Both the position numbers and the translations under genes were made by a program. DNA of 64,000 bases from Psettodes erumei (lineage: Eukaryota > Chordata > Actinopteri > Pleuronectiformes > Psettodidae): positions 4,401,001 through 4,465,000 of the forward strand of contig JAFBJZ010000660.1 in assembly GCA_016785225.1 (NCBI GenBank), read 5' to 3'. The notes under the pieces were generated by a model. That model did no database searches and was not told where the DNA came from. It saw only the letters and a list, made by a program, of their open reading frames with translations. Below, in pieces: positions 27,401-39,295 of this stretch (position 1 is its first letter; each line of letters starts with the position of its first letter).

Positions 27401-30400
27401 AGGACTCTAATCAGATGATCATGTTGTTATATGTCTGCTGAGAATGTACGCAATGTTAAACAAGGGTTTACAAGCACTTTAGGCAAGGCAATAATAAGTC
27501 TCTGTGCTGCGGTCTCCTTTAAAAGGATATTTTGTCCCACCACTCCGATTCTCTAAATGGACAAGGTCTGCTCCATCAAGACAAAACTTTCTCCTACTTG
27601 CTTACATTATCCTCTTTGATTAAATTAATATTTCAGGCTGGCCAGATGGGACTTCTTAGTTGTGGGCACACAGCGATCCATAGCAGCAACAACAAAATAA
27701 TGATTATTGCATCCCTCTGGCACTGGTTATGTCCATTTTGATGGAGGACTTGAGTGTACGTATAATTGCCTCGGAGCATCCGACATAAGTGTGAGTGAGA
27801 CAAAAAAAAAAAGACCGCATCCGTCCAATATTTCTCTGCTGAATCATTATTTGATGAATGAATGTAAGACAGAGATCAAGCGAGCTACCACAGGGTCTTA
27901 ATAAGTGGCGCTGCTGGCTCTTGGACCCAGGCGAACTCAGCCAATATGGAGCTTCATGTAAACTAAATTGTGCTAATATAAACACAGTGTCCACCGCTGA
28001 CATTCTAACTGGAACCTGCCATCAAGCCGAAAGAGACAGGTCCTTTAATAAAAGAACTAAATCAAAAGTGTTTGTATTTTCTGTTGCTGCCACGGTCAAG
28101 AAGAGTTGAAAAATGGACAAAATGTTTATTTTCCCTTCCCACATTTAACATGTGAATGTTATTTATACAGTTGAATTTAGATTGGGCATGTAACATCCCC
28201 GTCAATTTATGACTGACAACAACATCACGCCGCTGCTAACCCGCAGCTGTACTATGAAACTGTTCAAACAGGACCGATGAAAGAGTGGAAAATGAGGTTA
28301 CTACTGTGGAAAAAGAGTGGTGGGTGTGTGTGTGTGTGTGTGTGTGTGTGCAAGCACATGTGCACTTTACAAGTATTGAACACCCATGCCTTTGTAATAC
28401 TATTCATTGTTGCCTTCTAAAAATGTAGACGGAAAAGCAATGTGGTTTTTTTTCCCCTGCTGGGGTGCAAATTAGACTCGGTCTCACCCACACAACAAAA
28501 AGCAACCCGTGCACAATCTGCAATCTGTCATGGAGAGTATATGAATGCTCACAGTGGCAGGAGTAACGGCACGAGATCTTAAGCACCCGTGGGATGCAAA
28601 CAATGGAAATATGAATTTGTCTCCACCAGAAAGATATATATTCTATGTTGGGGGTTTTTTCAAAAATGTTCTTCCTGCTGTTGTTGCACTTTAATCTGGA
28701 TAATCGCTCTCTTTAGTTTGGAGATCAATAAGTATCAAGTATAAAAATCAATAAACGTGAAATGTGTGGTTTCAACTAGGACGCCCATTAAAAGGACTGG
28801 ATACGACTGATTATTTATTTCCCTTTCAAAGAGAAAAAAAAATGAAACAATACGATCTGTGGGACTACCTTGTTAATGGATTTCCACTGAAATCTGCCAC
28901 TTGGAGGGCTTTGCAGTATGAAATGCTCTCTGGAATTTCCATAATATCTGAGAAAGAGAAAAGACACATGCAACGTCTTGAGTTATTCATTAATTGCATT
29001 TTACACCAAAAAGAAAACACTAAAAGGTACAACTGTTTAAAATGTTTCCACGCAACCGTGACTCCACACAAAACAGGACAGTGTGTTAAATGTAAAGTCT
29101 TGACTTGAATGTGGTTTCACAGCAGCGAACAGACTGCTGCAGGAGAAAGCTCACCAGCGTGTCGAAAGGAATATGTTCGGGTCTATGCAAACGACTTGGG
29201 GGATGCAGGCTAATGAAAAGCATGCTATTTTCACGCCCGTTTGCTGCATCAGCTTCACTTAATGAGGAGTAAAACCTGTCAAGAGTCAGTCGTTTGCTGG
29301 ATTTACTGCCGTCTTGCTCAACTGCGAAAGCACAGTCTGGCAGATATGAAGAGAATTCACAGAAACCCAAGTTATAAAATGTGACGCGCGACACCCGAGC
29401 GCCGGGTTGCTGGTGCGTTGACTTTTGTGCAGCTTCAGCATGTCACCGTTTTCCCCTCCTTACCATTTCGAGAGACATCCAGCTCTACCAGCTGCATGAA
29501 GTTGGCTATTTCGGGTGGAAGTCTCCGGATCTCATTGTCGCTCAGGCCGAGTTTTCTGAGTTTCACCAGCTGGAAAAATGGCTGAAAGGTGAAAAAGAAA
29601 TGTATAATCAGTGAAAAGTAAATCAGTCAGACCCATTGAATTCTATACACGTGTTTACACCACAATCACAGAGGGAAAGACAAGTGTGAGCTGTCTCCCG
29701 AACTAACTGGACGGCGACCTAGTGATCAAGTTATGCCCCCCCCCCCACCATAGATTCTTTACAGAAACATCCAGTGCTCATCTCAGTGTCATGTTTGTAT
29801 GGCAAGCAGGCAGAGCGACTGTGGATGACTTGACTGGAACTGAAAGCAGGGAAGAGGTTCGCAGCATTCTTCTACTTAAAGAGATTAAGCATGAGAGCAG
29901 TGACTACAGCGGTGAAGGCCAATCTGCAGCCTCAACACACTGTTTTTTATTACTGTCCCACCGGCTAACTGCTACGCAATAAAGGTTCCTCTTTATTCCT
30001 TATTATTGCTTTATTCCAAAAATACAGACGGGCAGATTTGGACATGACCCTTTTTTACCTCTGGCTTTAGAACTCATAGGGATTCGTGATTAAAACCCCC
30101 TTCAGTGGTCGCCGGTTTGTTATGATGAAGCAGCCCCCGTCTGACGCTTCCACTCTCGCATGAAAGCAAACTTTCAATACTTTGCTGCATTTTCGAAACA
30201 AAAGCAAGCATCTCCAGTGGCCCGGTTGAATTAGCAGATAAGAAAACACCCCCGGCTTCGGAAAATAATCGCAATTAGCGGAACAAATGCCCCCACAGCG
30301 AGATATTCGGGTTTTTATCCAACAGGCCGTGCCGAGGTTGTCTGACAGCCGATTTTACTTTCTGCGTCCTAAGTTCTCCCACGGTCCTCGCTGCTGTGCT

Positions 30401-33400
30401 TTTCCAACGCTATCAGATTGGACGCCAGGCCTCAGATTCAACCCAATAAAACTGTTTGGACACAGGCCGTGCTACTTAGGAGCACAAAGATCCATCTTTG
30501 CTGTCAGTCCCCGACAAAGAAAGATCCAGTTGGTACGCTTATTCAAAAAGGCTAGAGCAATTATCACGGCGAGCGCATTCTTGACGCCCAAAACAAGAGT
30601 GGGCAGAGCCCAGCCTGTGCTGTGGTGAAGCAGGTAGCTATCAAGGCTGCTCCAGCTTCCCCTAAAGTTTTGGCACAAAACAGAACAGAAAAGCTTCCCC
30701 TCTGGCCTTCATATTGTTTGTCTGCTGTTACCGTACTACATTTGTTTATCATTCAATAAAGCAATCGCTGAAACCGACTGTTGATCTGCACGGCCAGTGT
30801 GCTGCACCTTTCGTTGCGGCTTTCTGCTTTTTTATACTTCTACAGCTTTGGCGTTGTTTCTTTCGATGCCGTACGAACGTGGCACCACTGAAATCAGTTG
30901 ACACCAACAGGGGAACACTTCACTCCTACAAAAAGGTGAGACGTTTTAAGGCTGAAGGAGAAAATGCGTCTGCATTTTCAAAGGGAAACGAGACCAGCGT
31001 TGCCCTTTGGTTCCCCTTTTTAATACCTTGTAACCTTGTTTTGTCTGGTTCTCAACAAGGCTACAATGAATTCAAAACTGATCTGGAAGCTGCAATAAAT
31101 CTCCATTATTATCGGTACAGCTGGTGCGCAGAAACCCCGTGCAGCTCATTCTTGTAAAATGAGGCTCGACTTTTCAGTACATTACCAGCCTTAATGATCG
31201 CTGATGAATTCTTAATGATCGTGCCACTTGCAACAATATTCCACGCTACCGCCCTCGAGCAACGGGGCCCGGATTGTGTGCTCTGCTTTTGGACGTTTAA
31301 TTAAACCAAAAAGGTATGAACGCTAAATTCACGGGCAGCACAAAATGAAATGACGTGATTAGACCGCAGGATCGCCCGCGCAGCTGATCTAAGCAGACGT
31401 AGCCAAGGTGTAGTCTGTCAAACATGTTTGGATTTCAACACTCCTGATCGGGCCGCTCCATTGTCCGTGGACCACATCCAGATACGGATCAAATTTTTAA
31501 TAAATGCACGATAAATACGGCCCAAGAGTCCGACAGCCAAACTCCACCCTGTTACAAAATGCACATGTCCTTCCAGAGACTGTTCAAACAGCCTCTACTC
31601 CATCGTCTCACTGGGCAAACAAACCTGCGCCCTCACAAGCGGCGGGTCGATCTCAACCACCTCAATTTCACTCTCAAACTTCACTTTGAAGATAACGCGA
31701 GCGCAGCGTCGGCTTAGTCGGGCTCCCGACTAAGAGATCCGTCTCTGTCTTCTCGATGATATCATCAAGGGAGTCATGGCGAGTGCAGGCTTGTTCAATT
31801 TCCAGAAAACTAAGTTCAGTTTGTCACTTTCTACCGACATGATTACCAATTTCAGTTTTCCTGCCTACGATCAACATCAAGGACTCATGAAGAAACTAAG
31901 GCGGTTTCGCTGACATGCTACTGACTGGTTTCATCATCCTCTTATTCAAAACAAAGACAATCAGAGGAGTAAACGTCTTATAATTGGCTCTTCTGTCGCA
32001 AATGTTGGTGACAAGCCGGGAGATTCCCGCATGAACTTACTGAAAAGAAAAACCCGTTCCTCCCGTTGGTGTCATTCTGCACCACGCCCCCGACAGTCAC
32101 CCATGTGTAACACACAAAAAACCAAAACACACTGAGTCGAGAACACGTTAAACGCTTTCTCGCTCCCACAACCCCCTCCGAGTCGACGTATGAATCTTCA
32201 GTTTCACCCTTAGTGCTCGTGCTAGTTTTAGGAAACAAGGGCATGGTGTTATTCGCACTGCAAGTTGTTCCCAAAAGCCCTTAACGGATTTATAGTAAAC
32301 AAGATGCGAGTTTGGTGCTCGGCTACATATATGCAAACACAACCTGAGCAAAAGGTTACGTAAACCTGCATTAAATGTATTTGCGTTTGCTGCCTGTTTG
32401 CTGCGCTCTTTCATTGGTCATGGAATGAAAACATTTGCCGGGGCACAGCGCTGCCACCACCGAAAGTCAAAGTCGCCAGTGCGAGAGTCCAACTCGAGTT
32501 TCAACCGCCGCACTCTGTGTCGCACGTCACGGCACAGGACGGAGTTAAAACGGTCCCAACCGCGACGGAGGGTGAAATCAAAAAGCGCACGCCCTTTCGT
32601 GGCACTCTGAGTGGGTCCGACCGTTTCGTTCACCACTTCAAACGAGACACAGACCCTGCAGCTTCCTGCGTCACACCGGATGTCGCTTCTTCGCTGCGCG
32701 CGTCGGTTTTGATCCCCCCCCAGCACATACTGATGAACTGCGGCGCCGACGATTACTTGCATTATTTATTCATCTGATGATTTTCACGTCTAACGATTCG
32801 ACGGCAACAAAAAAAGGCTCATCGCAATTTCCTGACAGCACGAGTTGACATAACTGATTGATTTGTCCGTCCAAAAAAAAATGTTTTTAAATGATTGACT
32901 AATCAATTAACTGATAAATCCTTTTAACTCTCGTCGGAATGGTGTTTTTATTTGATCATTTAACAACTTGACTTATAGCTGCTCACTTTATTGGCAGAGT
33001 GCTTGGACTGTACACCTGAGAATTGGTATTCTGAATTATGTAGGAGAGCTGTTTACAGTAAGGCAGCTCCTTGCAGTTGGATAAAAAAAAAAAGCTCATT
33101 TAAAAAAGGACTGTGACACAGCCATTACCACCTCCTTTTCTTTACAGTTTCAGCGGAGCCACATTCATTTTTAAACCTGACAAACAGGCAAACGCATTTC
33201 AACAGCCAGCGAGGCCTGCATTCCAATTCGTCCTTGCCAAGCAGTTTGACTGCAAGCTAACGAATGCTGCTTACAGGCCGATCCGACGGTGAGGACCAGT
33301 TGCTTCAGGGAAACTTTGAATAAACAAAGGAGACACGAGTTACAGTGTGCTAATTTGGTCCACCGCCTCGGCACAAATAATACGTAAAACAAACAAGAGA

Positions 33401-36400
33401 AACACCGGGCCCGCCCGTTCAACCCCGCGCTTCACGTCTCCGCCACTTGGTCAGCAGATTTTTTTTTTTTTCCCTTTGCAAAACTCTCGAGACTATCTGC
33501 TCGAGTTCAACTTGCCTCATCTTGCCACTGTAAAAACACACCTATGCTGTTATATCTTGCCGCTACGGCTGCCCCGTGCATGTTTTTATCTGCCTGCTGG
33601 TTGGAAATGATTGACTTGAAATATGTTACTGTGTCTAGGCCTCGTTACGTCACGGACAATACCATAATAAAGTTAAGTGGTCAGCGTTTATTCAGTTAGC
33701 CACCTCCGAGGCAAAATGTGATTAGGCCGCCGCGCAGGGAGCACTGGAGTGGACCGATCCTCAGGCTTTATCCAGTCGGACGTTTTCTTGGGTTCACTCA
33801 GCAAGCATTGATGACATTAGTTACATGCCAAAGAACACAATAAACAGCTTCTCTCCCCGCCATGCAAACAGCCCACCCTCTAAAACATACTTAGAATATT
33901 TCCGAACTGAGAACAGAGACTGCAGTCGCGTGCTGGTTGTCACAGAGCGCACCTGCTAATCACATCCTTACAGCCGCGGACGGTGGGAGAGGGGATCAGC
34001 TGTTCCAGCGTCTCGTTGTTCGCGTGTCGTCTGCTCTGCGCGCCGGTTTGATTGTTTCACGGGTCCGCACTTCTCAGTTTTAAGTCGGCGGTTCATCGCA
34101 GAACACCAGCACGTGCAATACGACGAATAACGCCGGCTTTGTTTTCAGCCAGAGTACCTGTTCCTGCGCTTTTTCGCTTTCTTCCCCCCCCCCCCCAGTG
34201 GACAAAGTCAGCTGTGTGGCACAGCCATGGGAGGTTACCGACATTATCACCATTTCATCACATTTCTACGAGCGTGCCAAGCCCTGAATTGTTCCGCCTG
34301 CCGCCTTTTCATTCCCCGTACAGACGTTTGGAAACTGCAGACCGTGTCATTGCACGTTCTATTTAGATGCAAACCCAGAAAGAAGGAAATGTCGCAAAGG
34401 CACAAAATAGTCCTTCAATCCCATCAGCTTTAAATCTGACCCACTGTGGCTTCATTTGCATGAAGTCAGGATAGTTTCTCAAGTGTCTTAAACCACGCTC
34501 TGTCCACTTGTCACCTAACAGCTGTAAACCCAATATATTAGCAAATGTACTCCCTGCTATTGAAGGTTAAAGTTTGAATACCTACTGCAGCCTTCGCAGG
34601 CTTAAAAATACACTCTCCTGTGCAGAACGGAGAACTGAGCACCTTCTACAGTTAAACCGGTTTGGCTGCAAAAGTCAAGGGGAATATACGCTGCGGAACC
34701 GCAAAGTCAGTGATCCTTTCCCTCACTGTGGCAGCTCCGGGCTACACGAATGTGAGAAGACACCACAGGTCAGACTCTAGGATCTTCAGCTTCAAGCCCA
34801 GACACAGAAGCGCACTCAACCAACCGTTCTCACACCATGGGAAACGAAGCGCAAATCCGTTAACTAGTACGCTGCTCGATCCAGAGCACCGAGGTCGCAA
34901 GTGAGAGGGTCGGGCTTGTGTACTGTCCCCTCATCAAAACTGCATTATTTCTACTGAACAAACTGGTCACTGTGGTGGAGTAATCGGATGGTCCCGTGAA
35001 TCACAAAGTGTTTGTGTCCCCCGCTGTCTTTTATTTTCAGCACAATCCAGCTGGGACCGGCTTGAATGATGACTTTCCATTTACCTGTGAGGACAGCTCT
35101 ACCTCAGACAGACCGAGCTGAATCGATTAGTTTGTTAAATACTTAATCACGTTGTGAATTGACAAATCATTTTAGTCATTTATGAGAGAGGAATACCAGT
35201 TATTCACAGGTTACAGAATCTCAAATGTGCTGATTTTGCCACTGAATTTACTGAATATTGTTGGTTATGGGACGATACTGCCTATAAGCAGACTGAGCAT
35301 CATGGTCGAATGTCTGGATTTATAGAGTGCCTTTTCTCTATCGACCACTCAAAGCGCTTAACTGTGTATGTCTCATTCACCCATTCACATACTGACAGCA
35401 CTACATCAGGAGCAGTCAGCGGTTTGGTGTCTTGCTCAAGGACACTTCGACCATGAACCTTGCGACTACTGGATGACCTCCTGAGCCATGCCGCCCCTGT
35501 CAACCATGAAATGACTGATCCGCAATAAATTTAGCTGTTGGGGTTTTCAGTTTCTTTCAGGCATTTACCTTTCATACATTCAATGCCAGTTCCAAATAAA
35601 ATGAAATTCTGCACACGAGACCCACCGGCTGGAATTTTTCCAGAGCTTTCCACCACATTCCATGGCCTTTATCTGAGGATGCTTAACTTATTTGGTCAAT
35701 AACAAATCTTTAAACCTTGGGAGACACAGCTGTCTTATTTGGAACAGTGAAGGCCCCTACCTGCCTGGCAAACATATCCACAAAACACATGATATTTCAC
35801 CTCTACGTCAAAATAAATATGGCTCTAGAGCACCATTATTCACACCCCTTTAACAATGCTAGGGTAATGAGTCATAAATATTGTGACTTCATTACAGTTA
35901 AACTCGTGCAAACAGTCTTGGCTCTCTGAGTTTACAGACAAAGGGTTCACGGGTGTTTTTGACCTCAGCAAGGGATCACCTGCCCAAACAGGTTTGACGT
36001 ATCAGACACAATACCAGGGCTTTGCCGAGACATCCGGGACTCAAATAAAATTGTTTCATGATCAAATTCCAGATTCTGGCACATGCACTTAGTTAACCTG
36101 CCGTGGGAGGTGTAGTCCACAGGAAATTTCCACCTCCACGGTGTGCCTGCCGTGCTGATCTTGCGTAATTATTGTCCCCAGGTCCCACCAGACTCTCACG
36201 GGACGCCTGATCGGCTCAGTTAGCAACTCAGTGTCAGAAGCAATTTAATCGGTGGGACGCACCGCATGTGGCCGAAAATAAGACACGGCACCGCGGCTCC
36301 GGACCTGTGCGTGAGCGGAAGCGCTTCTCGTGCTTACCTTGGGCAAGTCTCGGAGTTGGTTGGCATCCAGCAGCAGCTCCTCCAAGCTCCGTCCGTAGCG

Positions 36401-36496
36401 ATAAATCTCATCGGGCACGTACAGCAGGGAGCAGTGGCGCTTATCGATCGTCTCAACATGACGGTTGCACCGCCACAGGGGTATACAGTGAAACAT
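13287..36496 (-). CDS. lrrc1: LRRC1 (LANO) long isoform with PDZ domain (predicted)
   Basis: Predicted isoform of about 857 aa. It uses the 13 exons shared with the short form (36496 to 18911, 474 codons), skips the VTTSV exon, and adds seven exons: 16065-15844, 15557-15318, 15116-15033, 14812-14735, 14188-13913, 13754-13656 and 13439-13287. The last shared exon ends in phase 0 (AAG before GTGAGT) and all seven extra exons are phase 0 with lengths divisible by three, so the frame stays open to TGA at 13289-13287. Layout: LRRs at about residues 10-390, LAP-specific region, linker 475-624, PDZ about 625-715, tail to 857. The PDZ matches Scribble PDZ1 at SLGISIAGGKGS, GIFISRV and VNGLNMQGATHHEAV. 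The join across the skipped exon is inferred. The weakest site is the first linker donor (GTCAGG). Confidence 0.68.
14406..14430. repeat. (TTTA)n microsatellite
   Basis: Tandem tetranucleotide repeat, directly visible, in the intron that separates the PDZ exons 14812-14735 and 14188-13913. Confidence 0.9.
16066..18385 (-). other. lrrc1 short-form 3' UTR and intron to the PDZ block
   Basis: No further coding exon is seen. The proximal part should be the 3' UTR of the short mRNA. The minus-strand AATAAA at 17833-17828, about 555 nt after the VTTSV stop, is a good candidate for its poly(A) signal. If the long mRNA is made, the whole stretch lies inside the intron that joins 18911 to 16065. Confidence 0.6.
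17828..17833 (-). terminator. Candidate poly(A) signal, lrrc1 short mRNA
   Basis: AATAAA on the minus strand, about 0.55 kb downstream of the short-isoform stop at 18386. It is placed so that an mRNA cleaved here would exclude every PDZ exon. Confidence 0.5.
18386..36496 (-). CDS. lrrc1: LRRC1 (LANO), leucine-rich repeat polarity protein, short isoform
   Basis: Fourteen coding exons: 36496-36338, 29581-29464, 28947-28869, 27291-27202, 24584-24528, 24323-24260, 23482-23408, 23228-23084, 22686-22568, 22306-22223, 20838-20723, 20305-20133, 19053-18911 and 18544-18386. Every phase agrees and the sum is 526 aa, against 524 in human. The N-terminus MFHCIPLWRCNRHVE is the LANO signature; Scribble starts MLKCIPLWRC. 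About 16 LRRs are followed by the LAP-specific region (LKALWLSENQSQPLLTFQT), an acidic D/E run, LLRRATPHPGELK and the C-terminus VTTSV, a class I PDZ ligand. From family knowledge, LANO sits at the basolateral membrane of epithelial cells with Scribble/Erbin-type LAP proteins and binds MAGUK PDZ domains. Intron 1 is 6.8 kb and the others are shorter. The coding parts are near certain. Confidence 0.97.
20450..20478. repeat. (GT)n microsatellite
   Basis: Simple GT repeat with one imperfect unit, in the lrrc1 intron upstream of the 20305-20133 exon. Confidence 0.9.
24465..24494. repeat. (TG)n microsatellite
   Basis: Uninterrupted TG repeat in the short lrrc1 intron between exons 24584-24528 and 24323-24260, about 35 bp from the donor of the former. 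Confidence 0.95.
28324..28350. repeat. (GT)n microsatellite
   Basis: Uninterrupted GT repeat in the lrrc1 intron between the third and fourth coding exons. Confidence 0.95.
29582..36337 (-). other. lrrc1 intron 1, partly CpG-rich
   Basis: A 6.8-kb intron after the first coding exon. The segments at 32.4-32.8 kb and about 33.9-34.9 kb are visibly richer in CpG than the other introns and are open on both strands without any recognisable protein, which fits an enhancer or alternative promoter. It contains a 13-nt C run (34184-34196) and an interspersed repeat at 35.3-35.5 kb. No coding exon was recognised. Confidence 0.5.
35318..35500. repeat. Teleost-type interspersed repeat copy
   Basis: The segment running from TTTATAGAGTGCCTTTTC through CTCAAAGCGCTTA, CATTCACCCATTCACA and TTGCTCAAGGACACTTCGA to CTCCTGAGCCATGCCGCCC matches the pattern of a very common dispersed element in fish genomes. 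It has no coding capacity. I recognise it from memory of the family and cannot assign a repeat-library name. Confidence 0.65.
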
Positions 36497-37060
36497 CACG
36501 GGGGAGGAGGGGGATAAATCTCGTACCCGTGCGATAAACAAACGGCGGGGAGGAGGTGGAGGGGGGGATGCAACAGATTGCAACGGCGGGACAGTCCCGG
36601 ACTATATTCACCGTCAAACGCGAGCAAGGCGAAACTCGCGGGTGAGCAAACACCGAAACCCGCGGCTTTAAATAACGTTAGCTAGCGTCCGTCAGGTCGC
36701 GACGAACATCCGTCGTTGTCTCACTTTGGTTACTTTACAGGCACCTGTTTTTTTTGTTTTTGTTCCCTAATCTCACGTCGACCCGCGCCGCTTTTTAAAA
36801 AAACACCTCCCTTTTACCGTAAAACCCACCGGCTACATCTCAATTTCGAAGCGGGCAGCATTCTCGGTGTGTGTTGGATTTTTTTCCCCTCTCGTCCCGG
36901 AGTTAATTTCCTCTCCCGTCCAGTTTCTGACCCGGAACATTCACTCCCTCATTCCAATCCTACGTCACCGTTCCAGGCTGCTCCTCCCTCCGGTCCCTCC
37001 TCCGGATAGCCCCGTCCCGCACAGGGCCGCCATGGTGGGGCACACAGAGGGGGTTCGGGT
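36497..37060 (-). promoter_or_regulatory. lrrc1 promoter and 5' leader (CpG-rich)
   Basis: CpG-rich sequence directly upstream of the lrrc1 ATG at 36496, without a clear TATA box, as expected for a broadly expressed gene. GC content falls sharply to the right of about 37.1 kb, which marks the likely outer edge. The exact start of transcription cannot be placed. A short upstream open frame lies at 37033-36965. Confidence 0.6.
36965..37033 (-). other. Possible upstream ORF in lrrc1 leader
   Basis: A 22-codon frame starting in a near-perfect Kozak context (CCACCATGG) and ending at TGA, about 470 bases before the lrrc1 ATG. It matters only if the leader extends this far, which is unknown. Confidence 0.25.
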
Positions 37061-38887
37061 GGGGGTGCAGCCTGAAGGAGGACACCCAGTAAAAAAAAAA
37101 ATCTCTGGACCTCAAGCGGGGATTTAAAATTAAACATATAACATATGGGTAGATACGAAACTAAGACGTGAAATATGTTTGAAAAGCTATGAGAATGGCA
37201 GTGGTGAAAGAAGTAGCCTACTTTACTTTTCTATGTCCCATTTATTTATTTAATGTGCATTTGTATAGGGACGAGTGTGCTGTAGTATGAACCAACACTA
37301 CATGTTTATATCTGATTTGCAAAGACTGGTCTTAGGCCGTACAATAAATCACAATAAAATGAATAGCTACAGAACAGCTGAAAACACAAAACTCAACAAG
37401 AACACTCATTTTAAAAAGACAGTAAAAAAAAATATGAATACATAGACACACATACAATGGTACACACAGCGCAAGCAAACCATAAAATGCAATAAATAAT
37501 AAATTTATAAATTTTTTACTATTTACTAAAGGGTACCTTCTTACTTCTTTTCAGAAGAAGTAACAAGTATTCCTCAGTTGAAATAATAGAGTTCAAACCA
37601 ATTTTCATTCAGGGACCCTTTTCAAGACACAGCTTCAGGAGTGTGTACCTTTACCATGTTAGTTGAATTTATTAGTTAAATGCCCGGTGTGTAGGCTTGC
37701 ACATTGAACCTTTAAGTTGCTATTAAACATATGCAGTATAAACCAGCTGCTATGCAGTGAACCCTGGCCTGACGGGGCCCCCAGGTTGTCTACTGCACTT
37801 TACCCAGTTGGTAATCTTAGCCTTGACATCATTTTCAGCCATGCCTTCTTAAGCTTCACTTTACATCCAGAAACAAGAAGTTATCCAATAACTGATAAGT
37901 AAATGGATGTGCAGTGCTGTTTAAAATGCATCCTGCAGGATTTATAATTCAGGTTTCTGGACACAAAATGTGACAATTTTTTTTCAACTTCCAAATGAAA
38001 AATAAACATTAACACCAATTTCAATGATACTGGTTTGGATTTTTCTTCCCATTTTAGTCAGTTCTGGGTCAGAGGTTAAGGTCAGCTCCAGTTCTCTGTT
38101 GTGGGGTCCTCTTGTGGTAGGACAACTTCGCTATTCATCAGTTCATTTTGTCACCAGTCTCCAAGGTTAGTAGGGATTCAACTTGAATGCAATAGCATTC
38201 TACCTCTAAAGTCCCAGTCTTTTTTTTTTATAGAGCAATAAATATGTCTTTGTCGCCTGGTATAAAAAGATTTATGAAAAAATTGCACACTTAAAACTTT
38301 TAGATCCTTTTCTTACCTTGTGTTGAATCACAATAAATAAGCCTTGAATAAGAGGCAGCATTTTAAAATTTACAATTAATAAAAAACATTCACAAGCCCC
38401 GCACATATACAATACCTCCCACAGATGGCGCTGAAAACTGCTGCAGCTCCAGCGCCTTCCTTCTCATATCTCAAACAGCTGTTCAAACTTATTGACGAAA
38501 ACAAAAATAGACAGGAAGGGTCCCTGAGAAGTGGTAGACGACAGTCACCTCCCATGAAAGACAAACACATCATGGGGATTTTTTCGTGAACTGACAAAGA
38601 ATGGCTTTGTTTTCATAGTATGAAACTGAAATTTTTGTTGTTTGGATGAGTGATGATAAAAATGGAGACCTGAACACACAAACACAACTAAAGAAGTTTT
38701 TAAAAATATAAGCAGATCTTAATACAATAATGACCAATGAACATAATGTGTTAATGTATGTTATCAGCTGGAACACTTTAGATTGCTTTTTGGATCACTT
38801 TGATTTAGTTTGTTGTGCGAGAAGAGGTAAGAAGAATGCCATCAAAAACTCAGTTCTTGAAAACTGTAAAGCAAAAGGTGTTACAGA

Positions 38888-38985
<98 letters not shown>

Positions 38986-39113
38986 GACATTTTTCTATAA
39001 ATCCTCTAGAGGGAGCCCCACCCCTTTAAATAACTCACATGACCCTGTTCAATTCAAACAGATTGACAGACCAAAAAATCAAAATCAAGTGAATTTGCTG
39101 ACTTCAATGTCTA
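37061..39113. other. Intergenic, lrrc1 to elongin-A-like gene
   Basis: AT-rich sequence with no recognised gene. It contains a 54-codon plus-strand frame at 38425-38589 (ATG directly after CCCACAG) that I could not place, and a long AT/AG microsatellite at 38890-38982. Confidence 0.6.
38890..38982. repeat. Compound (AT)n(AG)n microsatellite
   Basis: About 23 AT units pass directly into about 23 AG units, both essentially uninterrupted. This is the largest simple repeat in the window and is likely to be highly polymorphic. Confidence 0.97.
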
Positions 39114-39119
39114 TTTAAT
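39114..39119 (-). terminator. Candidate poly(A) signal of the elongin-A-like gene
   Basis: ATTAAA on the minus strand about 180 bases after the TAA stop at 39298-39296. It is the first plausible signal downstream. Confidence 0.45.
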
Positions 39120-39295
39120 AGCGAAGAAAATTCACAGTCAGAGGAAAAAAAATGTGGATATACTGCTTGCATAGAGACAAACAACACAATAATCTAAAGG
39201 TGAACACAGGCCTGATATTGTCCAAAGTTAATCAATGATAGAGTACACCTTTCCCCACATCCTCACAATGTAAACAACAAGATCATATGAGTCAT

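Noticed and set aside
32418..32762. 114-codon minus-strand frame in lrrc1 intron 1
   Set aside because: Overlaps an open frame on the other strand in CpG-rich DNA, where stop codons are rare by composition, and shows no domain or splice context.
38425..38589. 54-codon plus-strand frame with ATG right after an acceptor-like CCCACAG
   Set aside because: One segment (LFKLIDENKNR) loosely recalls the start of a cytosolic dipeptidase, but the likeness is short, the frame ends without a donor into any recognisable next exon and no other part of such a gene is present.
38376..38597. 73-codon minus-strand frame in the lrrc1/elongin intergenic region
   Set aside because: No recognisable domain, no splice context and opposite strand of another chance frame.
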